Below are positions 16,796-26,190 of a stretch of 64,000 bases of DNA, piece after piece. The stretch's first letter is position 1. Each line of letters starts with the position of its first letter. This DNA is from Neobacillus rhizophilus (GTDB lineage: Bacteria; Bacillota; Bacilli; Bacillales; Cytobacillaceae). The stretch covers positions 336,103 to 400,102 of the forward strand of contig NZ_JAGYPF010000002.1 in NCBI RefSeq assembly GCF_018343535.1. The letters are read 5' to 3'. Under the pieces are notes generated by a model that made no database searches, was not told the origin of the DNA, and saw only the letters and a list, made by a program, of their open reading frames with translations. Both the position numbers and the translations under genes were made by a program.

Positions 16796-17518
16796 TTGAA
16801 ATTTGATATTGCCTTTATCATAGACCAGCTGCCGTATTTAATGACAGGGCTGAAAATGACCTTATTATTAAGTTTTGCCAGCTTGGTTCTTTCTCTATTG
16901 ATTGGCATAGCGGGTGCTGTTATTCGCATTTTGAAGGTGCCGATTCTTAGCCCCATTATCATCGGCTATGTGGAGCTCATTCGAAATACGCCATTGCTTG
17001 TTCAAATTTTCTTTTTATATTTTGGCCTTCCATTTATCGGATTGAAATTGTCAGGAACCGTAACGGGAATTGTTGCTCTTAGTTTATGGGGAGGAGCGTA
17101 TGCCATCGAGAATTTCCGCGGGGGATTTAAATCTGTTTCAAAAAATTTGAATGAGGCGGGATATTCTCTTGGTTTGAACACGTACCACGTGTATCGCCAC
17201 ATTATCATTCCAATTGGATTTCGAGTAAGTTTCCCGTCTTTTAGCAACACTGCCATGTCTGTCGTTAAAAACTCAAGCCTGTTGGCTGGTATTGGCGTTT
17301 TGGAATTGACCTTTACTGCACTCAATTCGGTTGCAGTTAGTTTCAAATATATCGAAATGTTTTTGTCATTAGGGGTCATCTACCTCCTAATCGTCTGGGT
17401 TCTATCCTTTCTGTTTGCGTTAATTGAACGCAAGTTAGATTTTAAACGCAGATCTTCCAAAAAAGCATTTTTTAGTTTTAAAGGAATGGCAAATAAAACT
17501 TACGGAAAGGCAGGATGA
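16796..17518 (+). CDS. Amino acid ABC transporter permease 1 (HisM/GlnP-type)
   Basis: A 240-residue membrane protein with about five hydrophobic segments. The EAA loop is reached at NEAGYSLGLNTYHVYRHIIIP, and IELIRNTPLLVQIFF (as VELIRNTPLL) is the N-terminal family signature. TTG 16796 with GGAAGGTG upstream is the start. It overlaps the second permease by 4 bp (ATGA), so the two form a heterodimeric channel. Confidence 0.9.
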   Translation: MKFDIAFIIDQLPYLMTGLKMTLLLSFASLVLSLLIGIAGAVIRILKVPILSPIIIGYVELIRNTPLLVQIFFLYFGLPFIGLKLSGTVTGIVALSLWGGAYAIENFRGGFKSVSKNLNEAGYSLGLNTYHVYRHIIIPIGFRVSFPSFSNTAMSVVKNSSLLAGIGVLELTFTALNSVAVSFKYIEMFLSLGVIYLLIVWVLSFLFALIERKLDFKRRSSKKAFFSFKGMANKTYGKAG

Positions 17519-18180
17519 CTATGAATGCCATAATAGAAAGCTTGCCGTTTCTGTTAAAGGGATTTGGCTTTACGATTTGGTTGAGTATTTGCTGTGTTAT
17601 AGTGTCTGTTCTCGGTGGGGTAATTGTCGGCGTGTTACGGACACTTGAAAATACAGTTATTCGCTTAGCCAGTAAAATATTCATTGACGTATTTCGAGGT
17701 ATCCCGACTTTAGTTGTTTTATTTTTAGTCTTTTTCCTGTTGCCGACCATAGGTTTCCAAATCCCTAACTTTCTATCTGCACTTATTGGGCTAAGCCTTT
17801 GGGCGATTGCCAATGTTGCAGAAGCAGTCCGTGGATCGATCCAATCGATTCCAAAGACACAAACAGAAGTAAGTTATGCTCTTGGTTTAAATTATGTTAA
17901 TACGATGATGTATGTCATTATCCCCCAGGCGACCAAGCGTGTGCTACCTTCTATTATTGGTATTTTGACCAACTTGGTCCAATCCACTTCCTTGACTGTG
18001 CTAATCGGTAATGTTGAGTTTTTAAAGTCGGCTCAAATTACGATTGAGCGGATTACGATGATGGGCAGCAATAATACAGCCGTTTTTATGCTATATACAC
18101 TAGTTTTAGCGGGGTATTTCATCATTTGTTATCCCCTTTCTCTATGGTCAAGAAATTTAGAAAATAGATTAAAAGTTTAA
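17515..18180 (+). CDS. Amino acid ABC transporter permease 2 (HisQ/GlnP-type)
   Basis: A 221-residue permease with about five membrane segments. It shows IDVFRGIPTLVVLFLVFFLL at the family position and the EAA-loop sequence TEVSYALGLNYVNTMMYVII. It is translationally coupled to permease 1. It ends 108 bp before the ureohydrolase gene. Confidence 0.9.
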   Translation: MTMNAIIESLPFLLKGFGFTIWLSICCVIVSVLGGVIVGVLRTLENTVIRLASKIFIDVFRGIPTLVVLFLVFFLLPTIGFQIPNFLSALIGLSLWAIANVAEAVRGSIQSIPKTQTEVSYALGLNYVNTMMYVIIPQATKRVLPSIIGILTNLVQSTSLTVLIGNVEFLKSAQITIERITMMGSNNTAVFMLYTLVLAGYFIICYPLSLWSRNLENRLKV

Positions 18181-18288
18181 TGTTTAACTATCAAGGTAAG
18201 AAGTGATTTGACATACCACACAAATTAGCCATATGCCCTTCATGGGGGATATTTTAAACAGCTAACCAATTAACAGGAGGAATTAATA

Positions 18289-19236
18289 ATGGATAAGATA
18301 AACATGCCTATAACAGGAATATGCTCATTTGCCAAATACCCTATTTGTGATGATTTAGAAAAACTAGATGCAGACATGGCGGTCCTTGGTGTACCTTATG
18401 ATTTAGGGGTAGGATTTTTAACAGGCTGCCGTTTTGGCCCGCGCCGCATAAGGGAAGTCTCTACTCATTATAGTCGTGGAGATGCAGGATTCTATGATCC
18501 GGAGCTTGATGAAGTATTTCTTGCAGCTCCACTTAAAATTGTAGATTGCGGTGATGCAGATGTCATTCATGGTGACATTCAAGAATCATTCAACCGTATC
18601 GAATGGGCTGTCCGCAAGATTCGGGAAAAGGGTGCCATTCCAGCCATCATGGGCGGCGATCATTCCATTTCAATCCCGATTGCCCGCGCACTTGAACCAG
18701 AGGGATCGGTAACTGTGGTTCAGCTCGATGCGCACCTTGATTGGTCGGATGCTCCCGGAGGACAAAGATGGGGAAATGGAAGTCCTATGCGCCGCATGTC
18801 TGAAATGAAGCATATCAAGGGGATGGCTCAAATCGGTTTGCGAGGATTAGGCAGCAGCCGGAAGGAAGACTTTGATGCTGCTAAGGAATTCAATAGTGTA
18901 TTAATTTCAGCTAAAGAATCCATGGAAATGGGGGTAGAAGGAATACTAGCTAAAATTCCACAAGGCGATAAATATTATGTAACCATTGATATTGATTGCT
19001 TTGATATCTCTCTTGCCACGGGAACAGGATCACCATCACCAGGAGGCTTCTCCTTTGATTTCCTAAATGATATTTTAAAAGGATTGGCGAAAAAGGGAGA
19101 AATTGTATGCTTTGATTTAGTTGAAGTGGCTCCGCAATACGACCCGACCGGAGGGACCCCTCGTGTAGCGGCTATGACTATGCTAAACTTTATGGGGCAT
19201 ATATTAAAACATAAGGGAATGAGACAGAATAAATAA
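18289..19236 (+). CDS. Agmatinase/arginase-family ureohydrolase
   Basis: A 315-residue manganese-type ureohydrolase. Metal-binding motifs are GGDHS (about 125), DAHLDW (about 149) and DIDCFD with GTGSPSPGG (about 233-250). These enzymes hydrolyse a guanidino group to urea and an amine (agmatine, arginine, guanidinobutyrate, guanidinopropionate or guanidine). The DAHLDW version is less common than DAHxDT and suggests a substrate other than arginine. ATG 18289 follows ACAGGAGG. It is preceded by an amino-acid-type importer and followed by a regulator, suggesting uptake and degradation of a guanidino compound. Confidence 0.88.
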   Translation: MDKINMPITGICSFAKYPICDDLEKLDADMAVLGVPYDLGVGFLTGCRFGPRRIREVSTHYSRGDAGFYDPELDEVFLAAPLKIVDCGDADVIHGDIQESFNRIEWAVRKIREKGAIPAIMGGDHSISIPIARALEPEGSVTVVQLDAHLDWSDAPGGQRWGNGSPMRRMSEMKHIKGMAQIGLRGLGSSRKEDFDAAKEFNSVLISAKESMEMGVEGILAKIPQGDKYYVTIDIDCFDISLATGTGSPSPGGFSFDFLNDILKGLAKKGEIVCFDLVEVAPQYDPTGGTPRVAAMTMLNFMGHILKHKGMRQNK

Positions 19237-19270
19237 CTGCCAGCAATGGGCCTGTAAAGAGGATGGTTAT

Positions 19271-20572
19271 ATGAAAAAGAAAAGAATCGGGGTTGTTGGG
19301 CCAGAAGATACTCAAAAATTGGTCTCACAAGTCTTGGAAGATACTAAGTACAACCTAGAAGTGATTCCCCTACAATATTCTAGTTTTGAAGAAACCATTG
19401 AAATTGTAAAAAAGAATTCAGCAATGGTGGACATTTGGCTTTTTACAGGGGAAATGACCTATAATATGGTAAAAGAAAAAGGCCTCATTGAAAATGGGTA
19501 CTTTTTGGAATTAAGCGGGATGAGTCTTTCTACGGTTCTGCTTGATATAGCCTATAATTTTGGCTATAAATTGGAACGAGTCAGTTTCGACACTATTTCA
19601 GAAAATGAGTTGTTGGAAACGTACCAAGATTTATCCATTGAAAGCAGCCAAACTCAGTTGTTGCCATTTGTTTCTAGTCTAACTCACCAAGAAATTGTTT
19701 CCTTTCATACATCCTTATATGAACAAAAAAAGGTAGATGTTTGTGTTACAGCACTTCATTCTGTATACCAGGAGCTTCAAAAAAGGCAGGTGCCATCTTT
19801 TCGATTAGCTCCGACTAGGACATCAATTTTGAGGGCATTTGACCGAATTACTAAGAATGGCCAATTATCCCACTTTAAAAAGGCCCAAATTGCCGTGGTC
19901 ATGATTCAAGTGGATGAACTGTTTCATCTAAAAGGGGAAGGGCTAATGGCCTATGATGTGCATCAGTTGAATTTAAAATGCCAAGAAATTATTTTAGACT
20001 ATACCCGAAAGATCTTTGGTTCCTTTTCTCAAAAGGGCGTAGGGACGTTCACCATTTTCTCTACTCGGGGAGAAATTGAAGCAAATGAATTGAGTGGGTT
20101 GAATCTGTTAGAAAAGTTAAGAATTTTGTCCAATTTGACCGTATCTATAGGGATTGGCTATGGGACTACATCCTTTTCTGCAGAGAAACATGCCAGCTTG
20201 GCACAATATCACGCTCAACAAAAGAATGGTCATATCATTGTAACGGTTGATGAGCAAGGTAAAATTCACGAGTTGTCAAATCAAGATACTTCATTTGTTT
20301 ATGGATATCGTACGGAAAATGAAGATTTAAGCAATAGGTTGGAGAAGGCAGGAGTGAATATATCGACATTCAATAAACTCTTATATATCCAAAGCCAATC
20401 CAGTGTTAGTCTTACTGCTTCTTCAGTTGCAGAGCAATTGGAGATGACATCTCGCAATGCACGAAGAATTTTGCTAGGTTTAGAAAAACATGGCCTTGCC
20501 AAAATTATAGGTCAAGAGACACCCTTAACTAAGGGGCGTCCAAGATCTATTTATACCATCTTATCTTCATGA
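19271..20572 (+). CDS. wHTH transcriptional regulator with GGDEF/cyclase-like domain
   Basis: A 433-residue protein. The N-terminal 180 residues (KKKRIGVVGPEDTQKLVSQV ..., IWLFTGEMTY) look like a receptor domain of the PrpR_N/response-receiver kind. The middle part, about 215-320, contains AVVMIQVDELFHLKGEG and LTVSIGIGYGTTSFSAEKHA, which recall degenerate GGDEF or nucleotide-cyclase folds without the catalytic GGDEF. The C-terminus (about 370-433) is a winged helix: SVAEQLEMTSRNARRILLGL and KGRPRSIYTIL. It is probably the local regulator of the transporter-ureohydrolase operon, sensing a metabolite. It ends directly before a strong terminator. Confidence 0.7.
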   Translation: MKKKRIGVVGPEDTQKLVSQVLEDTKYNLEVIPLQYSSFEETIEIVKKNSAMVDIWLFTGEMTYNMVKEKGLIENGYFLELSGMSLSTVLLDIAYNFGYKLERVSFDTISENELLETYQDLSIESSQTQLLPFVSSLTHQEIVSFHTSLYEQKKVDVCVTALHSVYQELQKRQVPSFRLAPTRTSILRAFDRITKNGQLSHFKKAQIAVVMIQVDELFHLKGEGLMAYDVHQLNLKCQEIILDYTRKIFGSFSQKGVGTFTIFSTRGEIEANELSGLNLLEKLRILSNLTVSIGIGYGTTSFSAEKHASLAQYHAQQKNGHIIVTVDEQGKIHELSNQDTSFVYGYRTENEDLSNRLEKAGVNISTFNKLLYIQSQSSVSLTASSVAEQLEMTSRNARRILLGLEKHGLAKIIGQETPLTKGRPRSIYTILSS

Positions 20573-20579
20573 TAAGATT

Positions 20580-20623
20580 AGAGATTGCTAACTACATATT
20601 GTAGTTAGCAATCTCTTTTTTTA
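20580..20623. terminator. Rho-independent terminator
   Basis: AGAGATTGCTAACTACA pairs perfectly with TGTAGTTAGCAATCTCT (17 bp, loop TAT) and is followed by a T-run. It ends the transporter-ureohydrolase operon. The same sequence is repeated at 22946 with one arm altered. Confidence 0.9.
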
Positions 20624-20862
20624 TTTACTTTTTATAGAAATAGATGAAATTTGGATCTTTTGAGTCATAGCACTAAATTAATGTTCCTGTTTAATCCACA
20701 ATTAATTTATATCGCAAAATAGCCGCCACCCTGCGCCGTGCTTGAATTCACCAGATTTAACTAGGTTATTTAAATCTTTCATCGAGACTTTATGTACTTC
20801 AATTTGTTCGCTGTTATCTAGGTTTTGCTTCGTTGCTGTTAACCCTGCAGCTGCAAATAAAT
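20624..20862 (-). pseudogene. Truncated duplicate of the NUDIX gene 3' end
   Basis: This DNA repeats 22990-23228 almost base for base: the 3' flank and the last 55 or so codons of the NUDIX hydrolase gene (IEVHK, then DLNNL.KSGEFKHGAG). A one-base loss after GAGTGG-type sequence (GCAGGGTGGC instead of GCAGGGCTGGC) shifts the frame, and the copy stops exactly at a REP palindrome (20863). It is a dead duplicate fragment. Confidence 0.8.
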
Positions 20863-20895
20863 GATGCATGGGGACGGTTCTCTTGCTTCATTTTT
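20863..20895. repeat. REP palindrome, GGGGACGGTTCT family
   Basis: GATGCATGGGGACGGTTCTC followed by TTGCTTCATTTTT. It forms the border of the duplicated NUDIX fragment. Confidence 0.7.
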
Positions 20896-21202
20896 GGGCT
20901 GTTAATCAGACAAGCCTTTACGTTTATTAATCTTTTGATTATTGGTTTTTAAATGATTAATGGTTTCTTTATGCTGGTTCATTTATAGGGATCGTAAAAG
21001 ACGTTCTACCTCTTTTTTGCTCCTGAATTCCAATTATACCCAGTGATTAAAACAAGGTTAGTTTCCTGCTATAATATTAATGAAATAGGCAAAAAGGAAT
21101 AGCCCTAGAGGCTCGTAATTAAGAATTAGATTATTTTTCAGTCGGGAGACTTTTTTTGTTAGTAGGAAATTGGAATAAAGGTTTAATTAGGAGGCTTATC
21201 TA

Positions 21203-22901
21203 GTGCTGTTTTTCATTGTTATGGCTGGTATATTATATTTTGCATTCGTCATTCTACCAAAGTTTGGCCAAGATTCAAAAGTGGAAAAGGGAAAACGAGT
21301 TGGAAACTTTAAGCGTCTAAATGACGTTGAAGGTATTCTTACAGTAGATAATAAAAAGATAAAAACGTATAATATTGGATCTCTTTTATTAGCTGAAAAA
21401 ATAGGTTTTACTTTTTTTTGAAAGTGGCAGGGAAGTTTCCGTTACGGATATTGAATTGTATGAAGAATCGCTCTATTCAAAAGCACCACAAGGTTTAAAT
21501 TATATAGATAAAGCAGATTATGCTATTCAATCATTAAAGAAGAAGTCTAATTTTGGCCAAATCGACCAATCGTTAGTTTTAGAAGCGGAAAGTATTGTTT
21601 TAGAGGTTGATATTCTAAATAAATATATTCGCAATGGAAATATAGTACATTCCGATGAAGAAGGTTTTTCATGGTTGAGTTATGGAGATCAGTCATCTGT
21701 TTTAATGCCTAGAGATCCTTCTTCAGAGTTTAAACAAATCAATGCTGTTGAAGGTTTACTTAAGGTGGGCGGAAAAGAAATTAAAACCTATACAAATGGC
21801 ATCCTAACATTAGGAAACCAAATTGATATTTTTTTCTTTGACGGACATGAAGAAATAATAGTACAGGATATTGCTTATAAAGGCCAGTTGCTTTACCCGG
21901 ACGCTCAAATAGGCTCTAGTATGGAGGAAAAAGCTAAATATGCCATTCATTTATTAAAGCAATGGGAAAGAAAAGGTCAGATCTCACACTCTCTTATTTC
22001 TGAGGTTGAAGAAATCCTCTTGGAAGTAAACATGTTAAATAGTTATTTGCAATCAGGTAATATATTAAGAGAGGCAGATGGTAGTTTTTATTGGCGAAAT
22101 TACGGAAATAACGAAGTAACAGGAAATAAAGAAAGAAGCCGTAGCAACTTGAGTTCTGAACCATCTAATAATCAAGCGTTAAATCGCAAAAAAATTTCAG
22201 CTGCCTCACTGAGAGTTAATGACAAGATCAAACTTAGTTCTGGAGAAGAACAAAAAATTACAGATATTAAAAAGAGCAGTACACCTGGCAGACTCATACT
22301 ATTCTTTGGTACAAGAAGAGTAGTTGTTGAGTCTACAGATAACTACTTTCTGCAGAATGGTATCTACATTCATGAAAATAAAGTAAATAATAATTTGAAA
22401 AAAGATGATGAATCAGCCATAAAAGATACGTCTTACACTAATAGTACGAGTCAAACAAAAGGTAATTCTAAGACCAGGTACGATTATACAAAACAAAGAT
22501 ATTATGTAGATTCATTAGTAACTCCATTTCTTCCAGATTTATATAAACAATGTCGCCCTATATTAAAAGAAATGCTTGATAGGGTTCAGTGGACCTCTCG
22601 CGAAGAGTATAGGAAATTTTCAACATCGACGTTTGCTGACAGAATTTACGAACAACATTTCTTCATGGCATTCGTTAATGGGTGGAAACGCGGTTATTTT
22701 TCACTTGGACAAGTAGTTAATTATGAGAAAATATTGGACGAAGAAATAGAGGAAGTTTACGAAACCGTGTTGGAGGATGCACTTGAAACATATGAAATGA
22801 AAATAGCTTCGCAGTTTCTCCATCTCACTGAAATGGTAAATGAATTAGGCTATGAATCTGGTACCAAGACGAATATAGATACCGGAGTTAGCATGCGCTA
22901 A
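21203..22901 (+). pseudogene. Two-repeat membrane-anchored hypothetical protein, frameshifted at a T-run
   Basis: GTG 21203 (behind AGGAGG) opens a frame with an N-terminal membrane segment (FFIVMAGILYFAFVILP) and the start of a repeat domain, ending at TGA 21419-21421 after eight Ts. The +1 frame continues from there (FESGREVSVTDIELY) to 22901. The joined protein would be about 565 residues with two copies of a roughly 150-residue domain: VEGILTVDNKKIKTYNIG against VEGLLKVGGKEIKTYTNG, and ADYAIQSLKKKSNFGQ against AKYAIHLLKQWERKGQ. The C-terminal 140 residues (YVDSLVTPFLPDLYKQCR ...) are a third, unknown domain. The T-run makes slippage, phase variation or a sequencing error possible. Function unknown. 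Confidence 0.65.
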
Positions 22902-22945
22902 CCATGGGGATGGTTCGAGGTGCTGAAAGAGTGATTGTATTGATT

Positions 22946-22990
22946 AGAGATTGCTAACTACATATTGTAGTTAATCAATCTCTTTTTTTA
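22946..22990. terminator. Terminator, second copy
   Basis: This is the same hairpin as at 20580 but with the right arm changed to TGTAGTTAATCAATCTCT, so the stem is imperfect. A T-run follows. It stands between the frameshifted gene and the convergent NUDIX gene and can serve both strands. Confidence 0.7.
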
Positions 22991-23056
22991 TTTACTTTTT
23001 ATAGAAATAGATGAAATTTGGATCTTTTGAGTCATAGCCCTAGTTAATGCTCCTGT

Positions 23057-23584
23057 TTAATCCACAATTAATTTATATCGCAATATAGCCGCCAGCCCTG
23101 CGCCGTGCTTGAATTCACCAGATTTAATTAGGTTATTTAAATCTCTCATCGTGATTTTATGTACTTCAATTTGTTCGATGTTTTCCAGGTTTTGCTCTGT
23201 TGCTGTTAACCCTGCTGCTGCAAATAAATGAATCTCCTCGCTTGTAGAACCCGGAGAAGGGTAGAAGCTTCCTAAATCCAGCCAATGCTCAGCCATGTAG
23301 CCCGTTTCTTCTTCTAGTTCCCTTTTTGCCGTTTCTAGAGGGGTAGGGTCGTTATCGTCAATCATTCCCGCCGGCAGCTCCCATTTCCAGCCTTTCATGG
23401 CGTGGCGATATTGTTTTATACAGACGATTTCATTGTTATCCGTAATCGGGAGGATACACACACCTTTAGCAAAATCTATATAGGAAAACGTCTTTTCCTC
23501 TCCATTCGGAAGAACGACCTGATCCATTGTTATTTGAAAACGGTCTACCTTATCCTTAGTTGAACTTTTAACTTTCCAAGCCAT
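23057..23584 (-). CDS. NUDIX hydrolase, ADP-ribose pyrophosphatase type
   Basis: A 175-residue NUDIX protein. The Nudix box begins GMIDDNDPTPLETAKREL and continues EEETGY (G-x5-E-x7-REVxEExGx pattern). The upstream KQYRHAMKGWKWELPAG and downstream FYPSPGSTSEEIHLF are characteristic of the ADP-ribose pyrophosphatase (NudF) subgroup, which splits ADP-ribose into AMP and ribose 5-phosphate. ATG 23584 is chosen for the GAGGTGG site; 23593 is an in-frame alternative. A broken copy of its 3' end lies 2.4 kb to the left. Confidence 0.88.
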   Translation of the reverse strand: MAWKVKSSTKDKVDRFQITMDQVVLPNGEEKTFSYIDFAKGVCILPITDNNEIVCIKQYRHAMKGWKWELPAGMIDDNDPTPLETAKRELEEETGYMAEHWLDLGSFYPSPGSTSEEIHLFAAAGLTATEQNLENIEQIEVHKITMRDLNNLIKSGEFKHGAGLAAILRYKLIVD

Positions 23585-23684
23585 AGTAACCACCTCATGT
23601 TGATAATTATTAAAACCATTTTACACGGATTCCAATAGAAAAACATAATTTTAACGAAACAAGCTGTTAATTGGAGATTTTCTG

Positions 23685-23702
23685 GAAGGTGCCTGTCACT
23701 CA
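23685..23702. repeat. Short repeat, GGTGCCTGTCAC family
   Basis: AAGGTGCCTGTCACTC. Related copies lie at 30261 (GGTGCCTGTCGCC) and, more distantly, in the GACAGGTACC elements. Confidence 0.5.
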
Positions 23703-23766
23703 ATGTCCAGTTTATATATGTTTCTTCGATAAAACCGATATCGGTTAATCGTCCCCCCGAAAAAGG

Positions 23767-23920
23767 CAGAGGATTTCTGCGTTCAAATCGTGGACCCAGA
23801 CCAGCCGGAAGTGTCTTTTTCTCCTGATTATGCATTGGGAGTAAGCCTAGGCAGGAAGTGATTAAGCAAACCGTCGGTGCGCGAGGTGACCGGACCGTGG
23901 CGGAGGTCCTTGTGGTCTAA
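23767..23920 (+). pseudogene. Possible decayed GreA/GreB-like C-terminal fragment
   Basis: In one frame the DNA reads AEDFCVQIVDPDQPEVSFSP and DYALGVSLGRK. After a one-base shift it reads VIKQTVGARGDRTVAEVLVV and a stop. The order VDPDxP ... SP..AL...LGRK ... VG recalls the C-terminal domain of Gre transcript-cleavage factors. There is no start or ribosome site. This is a tentative reading. Confidence 0.22.
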
Positions 23921-24138
23921 TTTGAACCTTCCCCGTGCCTATACTGTAATTTTACCTAGCAACTACAAAAGTAAAGATAAAAAAGTACTATTATTTTTAA
24001 AGAGATTTACTAGAGTGTGTTAAACAATTAAAGATACTTTAAAGAGATTGTAAATATTCCCTTTTCGATATTTTAATAGTCTATTATTAAAACTAATCAA
24101 AATTCTTCCTGTCATTGGAAATGGAAAGGGGATTTTTT

Positions 24139-25086
24139 ATGTTAAATCGACAAAAAACAAAACAGAAACTAGGTGTGAAGCTAAAATGCTTGGCAGCCGC
24201 TGCTGCCCTTGGGATTTCCCTTACCGCTGTCAGCCCTGTTTCTTCAGTGTTCGCAAAAACTGAAGAGAAGCCAAAGTTTACAATTGGGGTTGTTCCGGAT
24301 ATTCAGTACTGTGACTGTAACGACAACGGAACCCGCTTTTACCGCAACTCTATTGACAAGCTGATGGAGGCCTCACAAACATTTAACGAGCAAGATGTAG
24401 ATTTTACGATGCAAACCGGTGATTTAATCGACCGTAATCTTTCCAGCTTCTCAACCATCCTTCCATACTTCAATACGATTGAGGGTCCGAAATATCATCT
24501 GCTTGGTAACCATGACTTTCCTGTATATACAGACCAAGTCACTGATATACTAGGAATGCCGAATCAATATTATGATTTCAAATACAAGAACTGGCGGTTT
24601 ATCGCGCTTGACACCAATGACCTTAGCCTTTACGCCAATCCTGCAGGATCTGAAAAATATCAACAGGCCCAAGATATGTATAATTCGTTAAAGGAAAAGA
24701 ACGCAATCAACGCCCAAACCTGGAATGGTGGAGTCAGCGAAGAGCAGCTAACATGGCTTCGCGATGTGCTCAAAAAAGCGGCTCAAGCCCATGAAAAAGT
24801 TGTTGTGTTCTCCCATATGCCAGTTTACCCTGCCAATGAGCATAATGTGTGGAATTCCGATGCCGTCATGACAGAACTCGAGGCAGCCGGCAATGTGGTT
24901 GCATACATTAATGGACATAACCATGCAGGAAATTATGGTTATAAAAATGGGATTCACTATTTAAACCTTAAGGGAATGGTAGATACGGCTGATACAAATG
25001 CATATTCTATTTTAAAGGTTTACAAAGACCGTATAGAAGTAGATGGCTTTGGACGTGAAACCGATCGTACGTTAACAATCCGCTAG
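24139..25086 (+). CDS. Secreted metallophosphoesterase
   Basis: A 315-residue protein with a Sec signal peptide (positive KTKQKLGVKLK, hydrophobic LAAAAALGISLTAVSP, cleavage likely after VFA at about residue 37). The calcineurin-like metal-site motifs are all present: DIQYCD, GDLIDR, GNHD, VFSHMPVY and GHNHAG. DIQYCD instead of D-x-H places it near the Mn-dependent ADP-ribose/CDP-alcohol diphosphatases. It probably hydrolyses phosphoanhydride or phosphodiester substrates outside the cell. ATG 24139 follows GGAAAGGGG. A shortened, dead copy is at 50.6 kb. Confidence 0.85.
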   Translation: MLNRQKTKQKLGVKLKCLAAAAALGISLTAVSPVSSVFAKTEEKPKFTIGVVPDIQYCDCNDNGTRFYRNSIDKLMEASQTFNEQDVDFTMQTGDLIDRNLSSFSTILPYFNTIEGPKYHLLGNHDFPVYTDQVTDILGMPNQYYDFKYKNWRFIALDTNDLSLYANPAGSEKYQQAQDMYNSLKEKNAINAQTWNGGVSEEQLTWLRDVLKKAAQAHEKVVVFSHMPVYPANEHNVWNSDAVMTELEAAGNVVAYINGHNHAGNYGYKNGIHYLNLKGMVDTADTNAYSILKVYKDRIEVDGFGRETDRTLTIR

Positions 25087-25135
25087 GAAAGTAACTAATT
25101 CTATCAATCATCTTTCCATTAAAGGTAGAGAGAAC

Positions 25136-25170
25136 AAAAAGAAGTTGGTTGTATAACCAGCTTCTTTTTG
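25136..25170 (+). terminator. Rho-independent terminator
   Basis: AAAAAGAAGTTGGTTG pairs with AGCTTCTTTTT-type sequence around a TATAACC loop, followed by a T-run. It ends the metallophosphoesterase transcript; the copy at 50890 belongs to the duplicate. Confidence 0.85.
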
Positions 25171-25223
25171 ACGTTTTACATCTTCATGTTAGATAATCAT
25201 GGTTAACAATGAGAATAAGGAAA

Positions 25224-26168
25224 TTATCTGGAAGTTTCCAGTCGCTCCATTTCATAAACGTCCATAAATGCCCTAGCCGCCAGACTCAAGTATCGCTCTT
25301 TTAAATAAGCAAATACCACTGTTCGAGTCGGGTGTGATTGAAGCGGAATATATAACGGATTAACATTTGCATTTTGCCGCATTACCATCTTAGGAACAAT
25401 TGTCACTCCCAATCCGGATGCGACGAGAGATTGAGCAGTCTCGATATTGCTTGTTTCGAAATCAATTTGCGGCTGAAATCCGCTGTCAGCACAGAGATCC
25501 AAGACAATCCGCCGAAAACCGAATCCTTGTTTTAATAATATAAACGGTGAGCAGGACAACTCTGCCAAAGGAATTGTTCCCTCCGTGACTTGGTCATTTT
25601 CATCTGCAGAACGAACGAGATGGCGAATTTGTTCCGACATCCAGTCCTTTTCTTCCCGTGGAACCGCAAGCAGCAATGGTTCTGTCAGCATCAGATGAGT
25701 GGCAAGCTGGTTACTTTCTATCGGTAAAGGCAAAATCGACAGGTCCACATCACCCCGAATTGTTAAATTTTCTAACTCCTCGGTTGATTCCTCAATGAGA
25801 CGCACCTTCATTTGCGGGAAACGCTTCAGAAAGTTTTTTATTAGCAACGGCAGCACATGACCACCTGTGACGGCGGGTGCACCGATTGTCAATTCAGATC
25901 CGATGCCCTCGTTATTTTCATGCATCTCTCGCAAAAGGTCGTCGTGCTGCCTTAAGATCTGCTGCGCTTTCTCAATGAAACGTATGCCTTCAGGTGTTGG
26001 AATAACTCCTCCTTGTCCGCGTGTAAATAAACGGACCCCGATTTCCTTTTCAAGCTTTTGGATTTGCTGGCTCAACGACGGCTGGGCGATATGTAAACTG
26101 TCGGCTGCTTTTGTAAAACTTTTTTTTCGATAGATCTCCACTGCATACTGTAATAAGCGTATCTCCAT
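25224..26168 (-). CDS. LysR-family transcriptional regulator
   Basis: A 314-residue LysR protein. The N-terminal winged HTH is MEIRLLQYAVEIYRKKSFTK and LHIAQPSLSQQIQKLEKEIG. The effector domain begins at about residue 90 (LTIGAPAVTGGHVLPLLI), and FVDVYEMERLE-type sequence closes the protein. It is divergent from a methyltransferase gene with an inverted repeat between them. The pair resembles the ycgK/ycgJ arrangement of B. subtilis. It probably autoregulates and controls the methyltransferase. The effector is unknown. Confidence 0.88.
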   Translation of the reverse strand: MEIRLLQYAVEIYRKKSFTKAADSLHIAQPSLSQQIQKLEKEIGVRLFTRGQGGVIPTPEGIRFIEKAQQILRQHDDLLREMHENNEGIGSELTIGAPAVTGGHVLPLLIKNFLKRFPQMKVRLIEESTEELENLTIRGDVDLSILPLPIESNQLATHLMLTEPLLLAVPREEKDWMSEQIRHLVRSADENDQVTEGTIPLAELSCSPFILLKQGFGFRRIVLDLCADSGFQPQIDFETSNIETAQSLVASGLGVTIVPKMVMRQNANVNPLYIPLQSHPTRTVVFAYLKERYLSLAARAFMDVYEMERLETSR

Positions 26169-26190
26169 CTATACCAACTCCATAGTTTAA

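Noticed and set aside
18181..18288. Guanidine riboswitch before the ureohydrolase gene
   Set aside because: No ykkC- or mini-ykkC-type ACGR motifs were seen in the 108-bp gap or in the leader before 15073.
23545..23835. Minus-strand open frame of 96 codons
   Set aside because: It overlaps the NUDIX start and a repeat element. No conserved content; the plus strand gives a better, if weak, Gre-like reading.
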